Notes: generated by a model not told the origin, from the letters alone. A stretch of DNA of 31,050 nt from Halovivax sp. (GCA_007119345.1 SKPV01000206.1:1-31050), one strand, 5' to 3'; numbered from the stretch's first letter, positions 21,230-31,050 are shown. Program-made: numbers and translations.

Positions 21230-22918
21230 CTAATCGTCCGCCGGCGCCGCGTCCGTCCCGTCCTCGACGACCTCGGCGGGCACGGTGCCGTCCTCGTTCC
21301 AGCCCCGCACCTCGTAGTACTCCGAGAGCGCTTCCTCGAAGTCCGGCAGTTCGTACGGCAGAACGTCGTCGCCGCGGTCGAACCCGCGCTGGTTGTTGAA
21401 GTGGCGTTCCATCGCGACGACGCGGCCGCCGATCTCGAGCAGGTCCTCGTAGTCGGCGTCGAGCAGTTCCTCGATGCGCTCGTCGGTCAGGAAATCACGC
21501 GAGAACTTACAGAAGACGGCGCTGTCTTTGATCGCGTTGATGTTCTCGTTCTCGGCGATCTTGGGCGGCTTGCCGTCCAGGCCCTCCTTGTCCATCGCGT
21601 CGTCGCCGCCGACCAGCGGGTACTCGTAGGGGTAGAACTCGGCGTACATGTGGTCGGCGCCGCGGTTCGACGTCGCGAACGCCAGGCCCTGGCCGTTGAG
21701 CGTGCGGCCGTCGTGGGCGGCGAACTCGAGGCCCTTGACCGACCAGTTCTCGACGCCGAGCTCCTCGTGACAGCGGTCGACGCCCTCCGCTAAGGTGTCG
21801 CCGATCCCCTCGCGGTGGGCGATTTTCTCGACCGTCTCGAAGATCAGCTCGGCGTTGCCGAACTCGTCCTCGCTCGCGAGGTAGGCGGCGACGACATCGC
21901 CACAGGAGATGGTGTCCATCCCCAGCTGGTCGCAGAGCTCGTTGGCCTGCATCACGTCGACGATGTCGTCGATCCCCGAGTTCGAGCCGAACGCCATGTT
22001 GGTCTCGAACTCCGGCCCCTCGGTCTCGATGCCGCGCTCTTCGTCCCGCGTCGGGAGCTTGCAGGCGAACGCGCAGGCCGAACAGGTCCCCTTCTGGTAC
22101 TTCTTCTCCGCCACGCGATCGCCCGTGATGCCGTCGACGCCCTCGAAGGAGAGCTCCGAGAAGTAGTAGGTCGGCAGGGCGTCGACCGTGTTGGCGTACT
22201 CGGTGACCGACGTCGTTCCGGCCTTCTTCATCGGGTGGTCGGCCTGGGCGGCCTCGCGGTGGACGTCCATCTGCAGCGCCGGGACGTCGACCTCGGCCGT
22301 CGAGTCGCCGTCGAACGTCATCGCCTTCACGTTCTTCGCGCCCAGCACCGCGCCCAGCCCGCCGCGGCCGAACGCCCGGCTCTCGGAGGTCATGATCGAG
22401 GCGAAGCGGACCAGGTTCTCGCCGGCGGGGCCGATCTGCAGGAGGTGGTCCTCGTCCATGTCGTGCTCCGCGTCGGCCCACGCACAGACTTCTTCGGAGG
22501 TGGCGCCCTCGAGGTCGGGGACTTCCTCGAACTCGACGCCGTCGTCGGTGACGTGGACGACCACCAGTTCGTCGCTCTCGCCGACGACCTCGACGGCGGC
22601 GTAGCCGGTCGCCGTGAAGTTCCGCGAGAGGAAGCCGCCCGCGTTCGACGAGAGGAGCCCGTCGGTCAGCGGCGAGACGCTCGTCGCCGACATCCGGCCG
22701 GTGAAGCTCATCGTCGAGAACTGCATCGGGCCGGTGGCGAAGTAGACCCGGTTCTCGGGGCCGAGCGGGTCGACGTCGAACGGAATCCGGTCGTGGGCGA
22801 GCTTCGTCCCGACGCCGCGCCCGCCGACGTAGGCCTCGGTCACGTCGTCGATCGATTCCGTCTCGAACGAGCGCTCGTCGAGGTCGATGGTGAGGAGGGG
22901 TCCCGGTGCGTGTCGCAT
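21230..22918 (-). CDS. aldehyde:ferredoxin oxidoreductase (AOR) family protein
   Basis: A 562-residue tungsten- or molybdenum-pterin oxidoreductase that oxidises aldehydes to acids with ferredoxin. The [4Fe-4S] ligands fit the AOR spacing: Cys279, Cys282 and Cys286 (TCSACAFACKLP) and Cys470 (SAVFCKF). N-terminal YVGGRGVGTKL, the pterin-binding region SRAFGRGGLGAVLGAKNVKA (about 180-199) and GPEFETNMAFGSN are all present, so it should be active. Slightly shorter than P. furiosus AOR. The start at 22918 is supported by a TTTTG-type TATA box about 30 nt upstream on the minus strand. No ferredoxin or MoaD-like gene lies next to it. Its 3' end abuts the AT-rich island. Confidence 0.95.
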   Translation of the reverse strand: MRHAPGPLLTIDLDERSFETESIDDVTEAYVGGRGVGTKLAHDRIPFDVDPLGPENRVYFATGPMQFSTMSFTGRMSATSVSPLTDGLLSSNAGGFLSRNFTATGYAAVEVVGESDELVVVHVTDDGVEFEEVPDLEGATSEEVCAWADAEHDMDEDHLLQIGPAGENLVRFASIMTSESRAFGRGGLGAVLGAKNVKAMTFDGDSTAEVDVPALQMDVHREAAQADHPMKKAGTTSVTEYANTVDALPTYYFSELSFEGVDGITGDRVAEKKYQKGTCSACAFACKLPTRDEERGIETEGPEFETNMAFGSNSGIDDIVDVMQANELCDQLGMDTISCGDVVAAYLASEDEFGNAELIFETVEKIAHREGIGDTLAEGVDRCHEELGVENWSVKGLEFAAHDGRTLNGQGLAFATSNRGADHMYAEFYPYEYPLVGGDDAMDKEGLDGKPPKIAENENINAIKDSAVFCKFSRDFLTDERIEELLDADYEDLLEIGGRVVAMERHFNNQRGFDRGDDVLPYELPDFEEALSEYYEVRGWNEDGTVPAEVVEDGTDAAPADD

Positions 22919-23164
22919 GGGCCAGGGTGGCACGCGAACTCGCAAAACGGTACCGGTTTTCGAAACCGCGAGCTGCGGGATAAAACCCCGGCGGGCCGGA
23001 TCTGCCTGGGGGGCTAACGCGCGTGCGCCCCGATCGAAACGGCCGACTAGCCATCGCGTACCGGGCACTGGGTCCGCCTACTCGTCACGTTCCCTGGCAC
23101 TACGACCGCCTACTCGCCGGGTACCGCGGCCATAACAACACGCATCGGCCACCCGGTCACGCTC

Positions 23165-23794
23165 ATGTGGCCGTGGGAACACGCGATCGTCGGCTACGTG
23201 GCGTACTCGCTCTTCTGTCACCTCTACTATCGGGATTCGCCCGACGGTCCCGAGGCGTTCGCCGTGATCTTCGCCTCCGTGCTTCCCGACCTGATCGACA
23301 AGCCCCTCGCCTGGGAGTACGGCGTCTTCGAGAGCGGCTACGCGCTCGGCCACTCGATCTTCGTCGCCGTCCCGCTCTCGATCGCCGTCGGCCTGCTCGC
23401 CCGTCGGTGGGGACGGGGCCGGGCCGGACTCGCCTTCGCGGTCGGCTACCTGCTCCACCTGCCGGCGGACGTCCTCGACGGCTACTATCGCGGCGACGTC
23501 GTCGAGTTCGGGATCCTCCTCTGGCCGGTCGAACGGGGCGCGACCTACCACGAGGAACCCGGGTTCGCCGACCAGTTCGTCCACTTCCTCGGCCAGTACC
23601 GGGCCGAGCTGACCGGCGGCGATCCGTCGACGTACGTCCTCGCCCAGCTCGGGCTGGCCGGCCTGGCCGCCCTCCTCTGGCTCTACGACGGCGCGCCGAT
23701 CCTCAGGGAGTGCGCGCTGGGCGGTAAGCGCGCCGGCGGCCGTCTGGTCGGCGGCCTCGACCGGCGACTGCGGTCGCTCGGGGAACGCGAGTGA
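23165..23794 (+). CDS. membrane-bound metal-dependent hydrolase-like protein (DUF457/YdjM type)
   Basis: A 209-residue membrane protein. It begins MWPWEHAIVGYVAYSLFCHL, with the conserved His6 and another His at about 19, then SVLPDLIDKPLAW with a PDLIDK motif (about 40-48), YALGHSIF (about 59-66) and GYLLHLPADVLDGYY (about 98-112). The His and Asp residues in these spots are the putative metal ligands of the YdjM/DUF457 group, related to phospholipase C-like enzymes. Activity is unproven. About five hydrophobic segments are present. It diverges from the AOR gene. A CATAAC element about 30 nt upstream is a fair TATA box. Confidence 0.82.
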   Translation: MWPWEHAIVGYVAYSLFCHLYYRDSPDGPEAFAVIFASVLPDLIDKPLAWEYGVFESGYALGHSIFVAVPLSIAVGLLARRWGRGRAGLAFAVGYLLHLPADVLDGYYRGDVVEFGILLWPVERGATYHEEPGFADQFVHFLGQYRAELTGGDPSTYVLAQLGLAGLAALLWLYDGAPILRECALGGKRAGGRLVGGLDRRLRSLGERE

Positions 23795-23840
23795 GCGGGC
23801 CCGCTTCCGAACGGGCGGCCGGAACCGACGGTGAGTGCGT

Positions 23841-25805
<1,965 letters not shown>

Positions 25806-25830
25806 ATACGCGTGAATGTGTCCCACGCAC

Positions 25831-25839
25831 GATAAAAGG
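25831..25839 (-). promoter_or_regulatory. TATA-like box of the acyl-CoA synthetase gene
   Basis: Minus-strand CCTTTTATC is spaced 26-34 nt before the ATG at 25805 and only about 5-13 nt before the ATG at 25826, so it decides the start. Confidence 0.6.
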
Positions 25840-25986
25840 TGAGGATTTGCGTTACGATTGTTAGGCGTTTATTCGCCCGAAGGCGGCGATGGCGAACCGG
25901 TTCGTCCCGAGAACTGACGGATCGTGGCGAGAACGTGACAGATCGTGAGCAAACGGCTCGGCGCTCCGACAACGCCGCTCGCCGGC

Positions 25987-26127
25987 GTCGGGCCGCTCGC
26001 GGTCGTTGGCGTCGGACCGCTCGGGGGCGTCGGCGTCGGACCGCTCGGGGGCGTCGGCGTCCGACCGTGCGCTCGCCGGCGTCGGGCAGCTCGTGGGGCG
26101 TCAGCGTCCGACCGTGCATTCGCCGGC
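25987..26127. repeat. six-unit 22-25 bp tandem array
   Basis: Two perfect 24-bp units (26011-26034 and 26035-26058; GTCGGACCGCTCGGGGGCGT then CGGC) sit between degenerate units. On the left is 25987-26010; on the right are 26059-26080, 26081-26105 and 26106-26127. Two of the right-hand units alternate in GTCCGACCGTGC-type form, so a two-unit block was also copied. Confidence 0.92.
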
Positions 26128-26176
26128 CACGCCCTCCGCCTCCGCCGATCTCGCGCCAGCCGACCGTCGGACGACG

Positions 26177-27085
26177 TCACTCGAGCCCGTCGAGGTAGGC
26201 GAACACGCCCCTGACGTTCATCGCGATCTCGCCGCGGGCCTTGCGCTCGCCCCAGACCGCGTCGAGGTCGGTGGTCTCGGCGAAGTGTTCGATCACGGCC
26301 TCGTCGTCGCCGATCGCCTCGCGTTTCTCCGCGACGGCCTCGACCCACTCGGTCAGAACGGTCTCGTAGCGTTCCAGCGCGTCGCCGGTCTCGCGGGCGC
26401 CGAAGTGGGCGTAACACAGGACGGACGGATCGATCGATTTCAGCATTCCGACGTCCGCCAGGCAGGTCTCGAGGTCGAACTGCGGCGGCGGCGTCGTCGG
26501 CCGCACCTCCTCGATCGCGGGCACCCAGAGGCCGGCCCCGTCGGCGACGAAGATCGCGTCGTTCGCCGGATCCTCGAAGACGTGGTGGTGCGGGGCGTGG
26601 CCCGGCGCCGAGTGGACCCGCAACTCGTGGGCCCCGAGGTCGATCACGTCGCCGTCCTCGTAGGTCGACAGGCGGTCCTCGGGCACCGGTTTCGGCTCGG
26701 CGTAGAACTCCCACTGGTCGCCGACGGCCGCCTTCGTCCCCGCGACGAGTCGGGAGGGGTCGACGAGGTGGTGGCCGCCGCGTTCGGGCGCGTAGACGGT
26801 CGCGTTCGGGCAGGCGTCGGCGACGTAACCCGCCCCGCCGGCGTGATCGAGGTGGACGTGGGTGACCGCGATCACCTCGAGTTCGTCTCGGCCGATCCCG
26901 ACATCGTCGATCGCGTCGAGGATCCGCTCGTGCTCGGCCCCGATCCCCGTATCCACGATCGCCGGTCGCTCGTCGTCGAGCAGGTAGACCGCCCCGTACT
27001 CGGCGGCGTCGTACATCCCCGTGTCGAGGCGGTGGAGGTCAGTGCAGTCGCCGACCGTGACTTCGGTGACGTCGCCGATTCCCAT
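26177..27085 (-). CDS. MBL-fold metallo-hydrolase
   Basis: A 302-residue metallo-beta-lactamase-fold hydrolase of the larger haloarchaeal type. Metal ligands: THVHLDH gives His76, His78, Asp80 and His81; then His163 in APGHAPHHH, Asp182 in ADGAGL and His227 in YAHFGA. This complete set predicts a two-metal enzyme. The C-terminal 75 residues are helical and acidic (LERYETVLTEWVEAVAEKRE), as in bacterial homologues with a thioesterase- or lactonase-like role; no reaction is proven. Start ATG 27085 is supported by a minus-strand CCTTTTT (27117-27111). Gene is separated from the acyl-CoA synthetase by the 24-bp array. Confidence 0.9.
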   Translation of the reverse strand: MGIGDVTEVTVGDCTDLHRLDTGMYDAAEYGAVYLLDDERPAIVDTGIGAEHERILDAIDDVGIGRDELEVIAVTHVHLDHAGGAGYVADACPNATVYAPERGGHHLVDPSRLVAGTKAAVGDQWEFYAEPKPVPEDRLSTYEDGDVIDLGAHELRVHSAPGHAPHHHVFEDPANDAIFVADGAGLWVPAIEEVRPTTPPPQFDLETCLADVGMLKSIDPSVLCYAHFGARETGDALERYETVLTEWVEAVAEKREAIGDDEAVIEHFAETTDLDAVWGERKARGEIAMNVRGVFAYLDGLE

Positions 27086-27110
27086 ACCACCACGGGCGGG
27101 GGCGGCGGCC

Positions 27111-27117
27111 AAAAAGG
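27111..27117 (-). promoter_or_regulatory. TATA-like box of the MBL hydrolase gene at 26177
   Basis: Minus-strand CCTTTTT is spaced 26-32 nt before the ATG at 27085. Confidence 0.5.
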
Positions 27118-27201
27118 CTGGCCATCCGGCGGAACGCCCCGCGAAACCGATCGCGCCGGAGCCGACGGGGCGACCGGTCGGCGCCCGGACGACCCGCACA
27201 T

Positions 27202-27208
27202 TGATATG
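27202..27208 (+). promoter_or_regulatory. TATA-like box of the zinc-ribbon gene
   Basis: TGATATG lies 33 to 27 nt before the ATG at 27235, the AT-rich spot in a GC-rich gap. Confidence 0.5.
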
Positions 27209-27234
27209 TGGTACCAACAAACATTCTCCAACAC

Positions 27235-27579
27235 ATGCGCGACGCCGACGGCCGCGACGGGACCGATCCCGACGGCGCGGCCGCCTTCGCCATCGGCGGC
27301 GACGGCGGCTGCGATCACGAGCGGACGGTCCGCGTCGGGCAGGACGCGGGGATGAACGCCTACCTCGAGTGCCGCGAATGCGGCGGGGCCGTCTTGGTCG
27401 AGAGCGACCTCCCTCCGGAGGCTCGGCGGGAGTCCGGACGCCTGGTGCGGGAATCCGACCCGGATGAGTCCGACCGCGCCGGCCGCGCGACGAATCGATT
27501 CACCTCGACCGGCGGCGTGACCGGGCGAGTGAACCGGTGGTACCGCCGCGCCGTCGACGAGCTGACCGGCGGCCGGTGA
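27235..27579 (+). CDS. small zinc-ribbon-like protein, hypothetical
   Basis: A 114-residue protein starting MRDADGRDGT. The possible metal site is Cys26 and His28 (GGCDHER) with Cys46 and Cys49 (LECRECGG), a CxH...CxxC ribbon. The rest is charged and poor in hydrophobic residues, ending NRWYRRAVDELTGGR. Haloarchaea have many such one-ribbon proteins with no assigned role; regulator or rRNA/protein binding is possible. Start is supported by the TATA box at 27202. It is 129 bp upstream of the crcB pair, but nothing links them functionally. Confidence 0.75.
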   Translation: MRDADGRDGTDPDGAAAFAIGGDGGCDHERTVRVGQDAGMNAYLECRECGGAVLVESDLPPEARRESGRLVRESDPDESDRAGRATNRFTSTGGVTGRVNRWYRRAVDELTGGR

Positions 27580-27708
27580 GTCGATCCCGACCGCCCGAAA
27601 TTCCGAACCCTCTTGTAGACCTCCCGTGAACGGAATCGCCGACGGTCGAGCGCGACCCCCGGGACGACCGCCGGAGCCGGCCCGGACCGGGACTCGACGG
27701 GAACGACC

Positions 27709-28098
27709 ATGGGACTCGACGACCACCTCGCGCGGTTCGAGACGCTCGCGATCGTCGGCGTCGGCGGCTTCGCCGGCGCCAACCTGCGGTTCCTGGCGAT
27801 CGACGTTGGGGACCCGCTCGCGGGGATCCTGGTCGCGAACGTTCTCGGCAGCCTCCTGCTGGGCTTTCTGATCTACGAGGCCCGCTACACCGGGATCGTC
27901 GACCGCACGTCGCGGCTGCTCTTTACCACCGGCTTCCTCTCGTCGCTGACGACCTACAGCGGCTTCGCGTTCTGGACCGCGACCGCGGGCGGGCCGGCGC
28001 TCGGGCTCGGCTACGTGGCGGCCAACTACGGCCTCGGCTTCGGGGCCGTGCTCGCGGGGCGGGCGCTGGCGGATCTCGTCCGGGGTGACGACGCGTGA
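27709..28098 (+). CDS. crcB: fluoride exporter CrcB/Fluc, first subunit (degenerate form)
   Basis: A 129-residue four-helix membrane protein of the CrcB/Fluc family, which lets fluoride leave the cell as a dual-topology or heterodimeric channel. Family motifs are GVGGFAGANLRF (about 16-27), a pore Asn in VANVLGS (about 42-48) and the helix-3 break LTTYSGFAFW (about 84-93). Compared with the second subunit this break has Tyr and Gly in place of the usual Phe and Thr of TTFSTF. Its stop codon overlaps the GTG of the second gene by four bases, so the two are made together. No fluoride riboswitch was recognised upstream. A GGGACTCGACG repeat flanks the start codon (27689 and 27711). Confidence 0.93.
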   Translation: MGLDDHLARFETLAIVGVGGFAGANLRFLAIDVGDPLAGILVANVLGSLLLGFLIYEARYTGIVDRTSRLLFTTGFLSSLTTYSGFAFWTATAGGPALGLGYVAANYGLGFGAVLAGRALADLVRGDDA

Positions 28099-28487
28099 TC
28101 GACGGACTCCTCCCGGCACTGCTCTCCTCCGAGCCCCAGCCCGCCCACCTGGTCGGAACGGGCGGGGCGATCGGCGCGGTCCTCCGTCACTGGGTCTACC
28201 TCTCGGTCGCCGGCGACCGGCTCCCGTGGCCGACGCTGCTCGTGAACGCCGTCGGCAGCTTCGTCTTCGGACTCGTCGTCTTCGCCGGCGCCGAGGAGTC
28301 GGTCGTCCAGCTCGTCGGCGTCGGCGTCTGCGGCGCGTTCACCACGTTCTCGACGTTCTCCGTCGAGACCGTCCAGCTGTGGGAGCGCGGCGATCGGCGG
28401 GTGGCCGTCGCCAACGCCGGCGGGAACCTCGTCCTGTCGCTGGCGGCGGTCGGGCTGGCGTGGCTGGTCGTGGCGGCCGCGCTCTGA
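28095..28487 (+). CDS. crcB: fluoride exporter CrcB/Fluc, second subunit
   Basis: A 130-residue CrcB/Fluc protein starting at GTG 28095, which overlaps the TGA of the first subunit. Motifs are canonical: GGAIGAVLRHWVY (about 23-35), LLVNAVGSFVFG (about 48-59) and the phenylalanine-rich helix break GAFTTFSTFSVET (about 80-92). Four transmembrane helices are seen. It should pair with the first subunit as an antiparallel heterodimer. The intact TTFSTF here and the altered one in the partner suggest that one of the two pores carries most of the flux. Followed by the 33-bp duplication at 28498. Confidence 0.95.
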   Translation: MIDGLLPALLSSEPQPAHLVGTGGAIGAVLRHWVYLSVAGDRLPWPTLLVNAVGSFVFGLVVFAGAEESVVQLVGVGVCGAFTTFSTFSVETVQLWERGDRRVAVANAGGNLVLSLAAVGLAWLVVAAAL

Positions 28488-28497
28488 CGCGCCGGGT

Positions 28498-28580
28498 GGG
28501 TCGACGCGAGGGCGGTCTATCACGCCAAACGGGTCGACGCGGGGGCGGTCTATCACGCCCGGCGGATCGACGCGGTCGCC
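28498..28580. repeat. 33-bp tandem duplication plus partial third copy
   Basis: Two 33-bp units (28498-28530 and 28531-28563) start GGGTCGACGCG and contain GGGCGGTCTATCACGCC. They are followed by a third start GGATCGACGCGG at 28564. They lie between crcB and the hemB promoter. Confidence 0.95.
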
Positions 28581-28637
28581 CGCGGACGTCGCAGACGAGG
28601 GTCGACGGGCCCTCCCGCTCGACGCGGAGCGGACACC

Positions 28638-28643
28638 TTTTTG
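28638..28643 (+). promoter_or_regulatory. TATA-like box of hemB
   Basis: TTTTTG lies 30 to 25 nt before the ATG at 28668, which decides against an in-frame start at 28641 inside this box. Confidence 0.6.
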
Positions 28644-28667
28644 CGACCCATCCGCCATACCACGCAC

Positions 28668-29705
28668 ATGGACCTCACCCGCCGGCCCCGCCGGCTGCGC
28701 CAGGATCGCCTTCGGGGCCTCGTCAGCGAGACGTCGCTCGCGCCGTCGGACCTCGTCGCGCCGATCTTCGTCGACGCGACGGCGGACGAGCGCGTCCCCA
28801 TCGAGTCGATGCCGGGCCACGAGCGCGTCCCGATCGAGGAGAGCGTGGTGCGCGTCGAGGAGGTGCTCGCGACCGGCGTCGAGGCGGTGATGCTGTTCGG
28901 CATTCCGCGATCGAAGGACCCCGAAGGTACGCGCGCGTGGGCCGACGACGGCGTCGTCCAGGAGGCGACCCGGCGGATCGTCGCCGAGACCGACGCCTAC
29001 GTGCTCACCGACGTCTGTCTCTGCGAGTACACCGACCACGGCCACTGCGGGCCCCTGGAAGAGGAACTGCGCGACGAACTGGCGGCGGCGGACGCGCCGG
29101 ATGCGGGCGCGTGCGACCGCGACGCCGGTCCCGACCCGACCCTCACCGTCGACAACGACGCCACCCTGAAGGCGCTCGAAACGATCGCCGTCTCCCACGC
29201 CGAAGCGGGCGCCGACATGATCGCGCCGAGCGGCATGATCGACGGCATGGTCGCGGCGATCCGCGGAGCGCTGGATCGAGCGGGGTTCGAGCACGTCCCG
29301 ATCATGTCCTACGCGGCGAAGTACGAGAGCGCCTTCTACGGCCCGTTCCGGGACGCCGCCGACGGGGCTCCGTCGTTCGGCGATCGCCGACACTACCAGA
29401 TGGATCCCGCCAACGCCCGCGAAGCGATGCGCGAGGTCGCCCTCGACGTCGAGCAGGGGGCGGACGTCCTGATGGTCAAGCCCGCGCTCCCGTACCTCGA
29501 CGTCGTCTCGGCCGTCCGCCGCGAGTTCGCTCACCCCGTCGCCGCGTACAACGTTTCCGGCGAGTACGCGATGCTCCACGCCGCCGCCGAGAGGGGGTGG
29601 CTCGACCTGGAGGACGTCGCGCACGAATCGTTGCTGTCCATCAAGCGCGCGGGCGCGGACCTGATCCTGACGTACTTCGCCGAGGACGTCGCGCGGGTGC
29701 TGTGA
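28668..29705 (+). CDS. hemB: porphobilinogen synthase (delta-aminolevulinic acid dehydratase)
   Basis: A 345-residue enzyme that joins two 5-aminolevulinates to porphobilinogen in haem and cobalamin synthesis. The Schiff-base lysines are Lys218 in SYAAKYESAFYGPFR and Lys271 in LMVKPALPYLD. The three zinc cysteines Cys117, Cys119 and Cys127 (DVCLCEYTDHGHCG) mark it as the zinc-dependent type. MDLTRRPRRLRQ is the usual start. A charged insertion of about 20 residues (about 138-158, with AADAPDAGACDRDAG) follows the zinc site and is not in most bacterial enzymes; haloarchaea often have it. No other haem genes are in view. Confidence 0.97.
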   Translation: MDLTRRPRRLRQDRLRGLVSETSLAPSDLVAPIFVDATADERVPIESMPGHERVPIEESVVRVEEVLATGVEAVMLFGIPRSKDPEGTRAWADDGVVQEATRRIVAETDAYVLTDVCLCEYTDHGHCGPLEEELRDELAAADAPDAGACDRDAGPDPTLTVDNDATLKALETIAVSHAEAGADMIAPSGMIDGMVAAIRGALDRAGFEHVPIMSYAAKYESAFYGPFRDAADGAPSFGDRRHYQMDPANAREAMREVALDVEQGADVLMVKPALPYLDVVSAVRREFAHPVAAYNVSGEYAMLHAAAERGWLDLEDVAHESLLSIKRAGADLILTYFAEDVARVL

Positions 29706-29850
29706 CGGACCCGGCGGTTCGCCCCGCGGGACGGCCCACTGCCGTCGTCCAGACGACCCGACATCGCCAGTCTGCCCTCGCCCGGTAATCCAGGTCGGTC
29801 GATCCCAGCAATCGGCCATCGCCGGGTAGTCCGCACCGGGTACCCTGATC

Positions 29851-30743
29851 TCACTCCTCCCGTGACCCGGTCTGACCCGACGGCGCCGCCGAGATCCGTC
29901 GTCGGAGGGGCGAGCGAAGCACCCGTCGCTTTACGAGGACGAAGCCGACCGCCACCAGGACGAAGCCGGCGACCGTGGAACCGTCGAGCCCCTTCGCGAG
30001 CGCGAGCCAGCCGACCAGGGCGGCGAACACGGGGATGACGTAGTTTACCAGCGTGAGTTCGACCGAGCCCAGTTCGTCGAGTAGGTGAAAGATAGCAGGT
30101 AGCCGAAACAGCCGGCGATCGGTACCAGGTAGAGGAGCGAGAGGACGACCGTCGACGTCCGCTCGACGGCCTGGGGCTCTCGAGGTCCATCGAGAGCGCG
30201 CCGGCGACCATCGCCCACCCCTGCAGGGCCACGACCGGCAGGTCGGTTCTGGCCCACTAGACGAGGACGGTTCCGAGAGCGAGGGCGACGGCCGAGGCGA
30301 AGACGAGGCCGACGCCGACGGCCCGGCTCGCCGTCAACGTCTCAGGGTTCGGCTCGGCGACGACCGCGGTGCCGAGAAAGCCCAGTCCGAGACCGACGAG
30401 TCCGAGGACGGCGAGGCGCGAGAACCCGGCGGCCAGGATCGACACCGCGGCGATGACGACCGTCGCCACGGCGCTCGTGATGTACTGCTGGCCGACGAAC
30501 CAGAGGACGTTGTGCAACCCGATCACCAGCGCCCCGGCGGCCAGGATGCCCGCCAGATCCGATCGTCGGGGTCGCCACCGACCGCCCGCGAGTATCGCGA
30601 ACCCGAGCACGAAGACGGCGACCGCGTCGAAGCGCGGCGAACAGCACGGCCGGCGCCTCCTGGACGCCGGCTCTAACGGCGGGAAACGAGGAACCCCAGA
30701 CGGCACCCAGCAACACGAACCCGACCGCGTTTCGCCGACTCAT
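29851..30743 (-). pseudogene. EamA/DMT family transporter, disrupted by frameshifts, a stop and a deletion
   Basis: Minus-strand reading from ATG 30743 gives MSRRNAVGFVLLGAVWGSSF, the start of a ten-helix EamA drug/metabolite transporter. The frame breaks near 30630 and continues in another frame with AVFVLGFAILAGGRW and YITSAVATVVIAAVSILAAG. About ten residues are missing after AAGFSRL. An in-frame TAG lies at about 30257-30259 after GTVLV, with homologous WARTDLPVVALQGWAM beyond it. Two more frame changes lie between 30070 and 30200. The last part, FHLLDELGSVELTLVNYVIP to the stop at 29851, is a normal EamA end. Several independent lesions argue for true decay rather than one sequencing error. 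Confidence 0.88.
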
Positions 30744-30966
30744 AGGGTTTCCCGTCCAGTCCGGGACGGCTTACACGCACCCATCGTATTGACACGCCTC
30801 AATGCGGTTTTGCGAGGACGGCCGCGGGGCGATCGCACCGACGAGCCGACGGATCGGTCCAGCCGGGACACCCGCAGAGTCTCGACGGTTCGTCGGGATC
30901 ACCAGATCGATCCCGCGCTCGGTGCTCGCCCGTCGAGACGCTCGATCGCGCCGGGAATCGAACGGC
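30744..30966. other. short gene-free stretch
   Basis: No gene is supported between the pseudogene start and the probable stop codon at 30967. A TATA-like TGTAAG on the minus strand lies near 30774, about 30 nt before the old transporter start. Confidence 0.45.
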
Positions 30967-31050
30967 TCACCACGACCCGAGGCGCTCGCGCGTTTCCCGG
31001 ACCGGGTTTCGCTCGCGTTCGCGTTCGAGGACATCCCGCGAGAGCGGCGC
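30967..31050 (-). CDS. probable C-terminus of a gene running off the right edge
   Basis: The minus strand reads APLSRDVLERERERNPVRE through RERLGSW and a TGA at 30969-30967, open to the window end. The strongly charged helix looks like the end of a real protein, and the stop position fits a gene end before a gap. Too short to name. Confidence 0.4.
   Translation of the reverse strand, partial: APLSRDVLERERERNPVRETRERLGSW

Larger units (their letters stand above)
25806..26176. other. intergenic stretch with acyl-CoA synthetase promoter and 24-bp array
   Basis: No gene is supported. The minus-strand promoter of the acyl-CoA synthetase is at 25831-25839; the repeat array 25987-26127 occupies the rest. 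Open frames over the array are shadow frames with repeats of Gly/Val/Arg. Confidence 0.55.

Noticed and set aside
27580..27708. Possible fluoride riboswitch before the crcB pair
   Set aside because: I could not find the conserved sequence blocks of the crcB RNA motif; the leader is simply GC-rich.
28026..29819. 597-codon minus-strand open frame over hemB and crcB
   Set aside because: Antisense shadow; hemB and crcB are unmistakable on the plus strand.
30771..31034. 87-codon minus-strand open frame near the right end
   Set aside because: Composition is Ser/Arg-rich and it overlaps, in another frame, the more credible gene end at 30967-31050.

Overview
The window is chromosomal DNA from a halophilic archaeon (class Halobacteria). 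Base composition is very GC-rich. Predicted proteins are loaded with Asp and Glu. The gene content is haloarchaeal: a 49-residue L40e zinc protein, family-4 uracil-DNA glycosylase, DUF99, DUF5786- and DUF5806-type proteins, Tat lipoproteins with a twin-arginine plus Cys lipobox, and a TnpB remnant of haloarchaeal type. Many genes have a TATA-like box about 25-30 nt before the start codon, so their mRNAs are probably leaderless. I used that spacing to pick several starts. Genus cannot be fixed from the sequence.

Layout. 1-721: 5' part of a 2-oxoacid dehydrogenase E1-alpha gene (minus). 722-2610: mostly gene-free, with an acidic membrane-anchored protein (1350-1778) and a small membrane protein (2416-2610). 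2654-3647: an eleven-unit 22-bp repeat array directly upstream of a queuosine-precursor-type transporter. 3758-5024: minus-strand cluster of exported or membrane proteins (acidic secreted protein, DUF4382 lipoprotein, small membrane protein). 5316-6698: M29 aminopeptidase and ribosomal protein L40e. 6798-8766: membrane protein, hisH, uracil-DNA glycosylase. 9031-10949: winged-helix regulator with a paired operator-like site, DUF99/DUF5786 pair, MBL hydrolase. 11041-11665: a scar made of a histidine-kinase tail and a TnpB tail with its right-end hairpin. 11782-15011: a possible 11-codon leader ORF with a hypothetical protein, a DUF5806-type protein and a thiolase. 15161-19712: sugar dehydrogenase lipoprotein, aldo/keto reductase, small membrane protein and M20 carbamoylase/hydantoinase. 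19812-20876: AT-richer island with a four-helix membrane protein and a Tat-exported protein. 21230-25805: aldehyde:ferredoxin oxidoreductase, DUF457-type membrane protein and acyl-CoA synthetase. 26177-29705: MBL hydrolase, small zinc-ribbon protein, a crcB pair and hemB. 29851-30743: decayed EamA transporter. 30967-31050: probable C-terminus of another gene.

How the genes fit together. Most are single housekeeping or catabolic genes. Thiolase, acyl-CoA synthetase, AOR, aldo/keto reductase, sugar dehydrogenase and the carbamoylase suggest oxidation of organic acids, aldehydes and sugars. hisH, hemB and the transporter belong to histidine, haem and modified-nucleoside supply. Clear translational coupling (4-nt overlaps) is seen at 3961-3964, 9970-9973 and 28095-28098.

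The most unusual feature is structural. Nearly every longer intergenic gap carries its own local tandem duplication with a 16-37 bp unit. The units differ in sequence from place to place, and one such duplication lies in frame inside the acyl-CoA synthetase gene. The largest array (11 units) abuts a promoter. Other points for follow-up are the TnpB/kinase scar, the leader ORF at 11782, the asymmetric CrcB pair and the AT-rich island.
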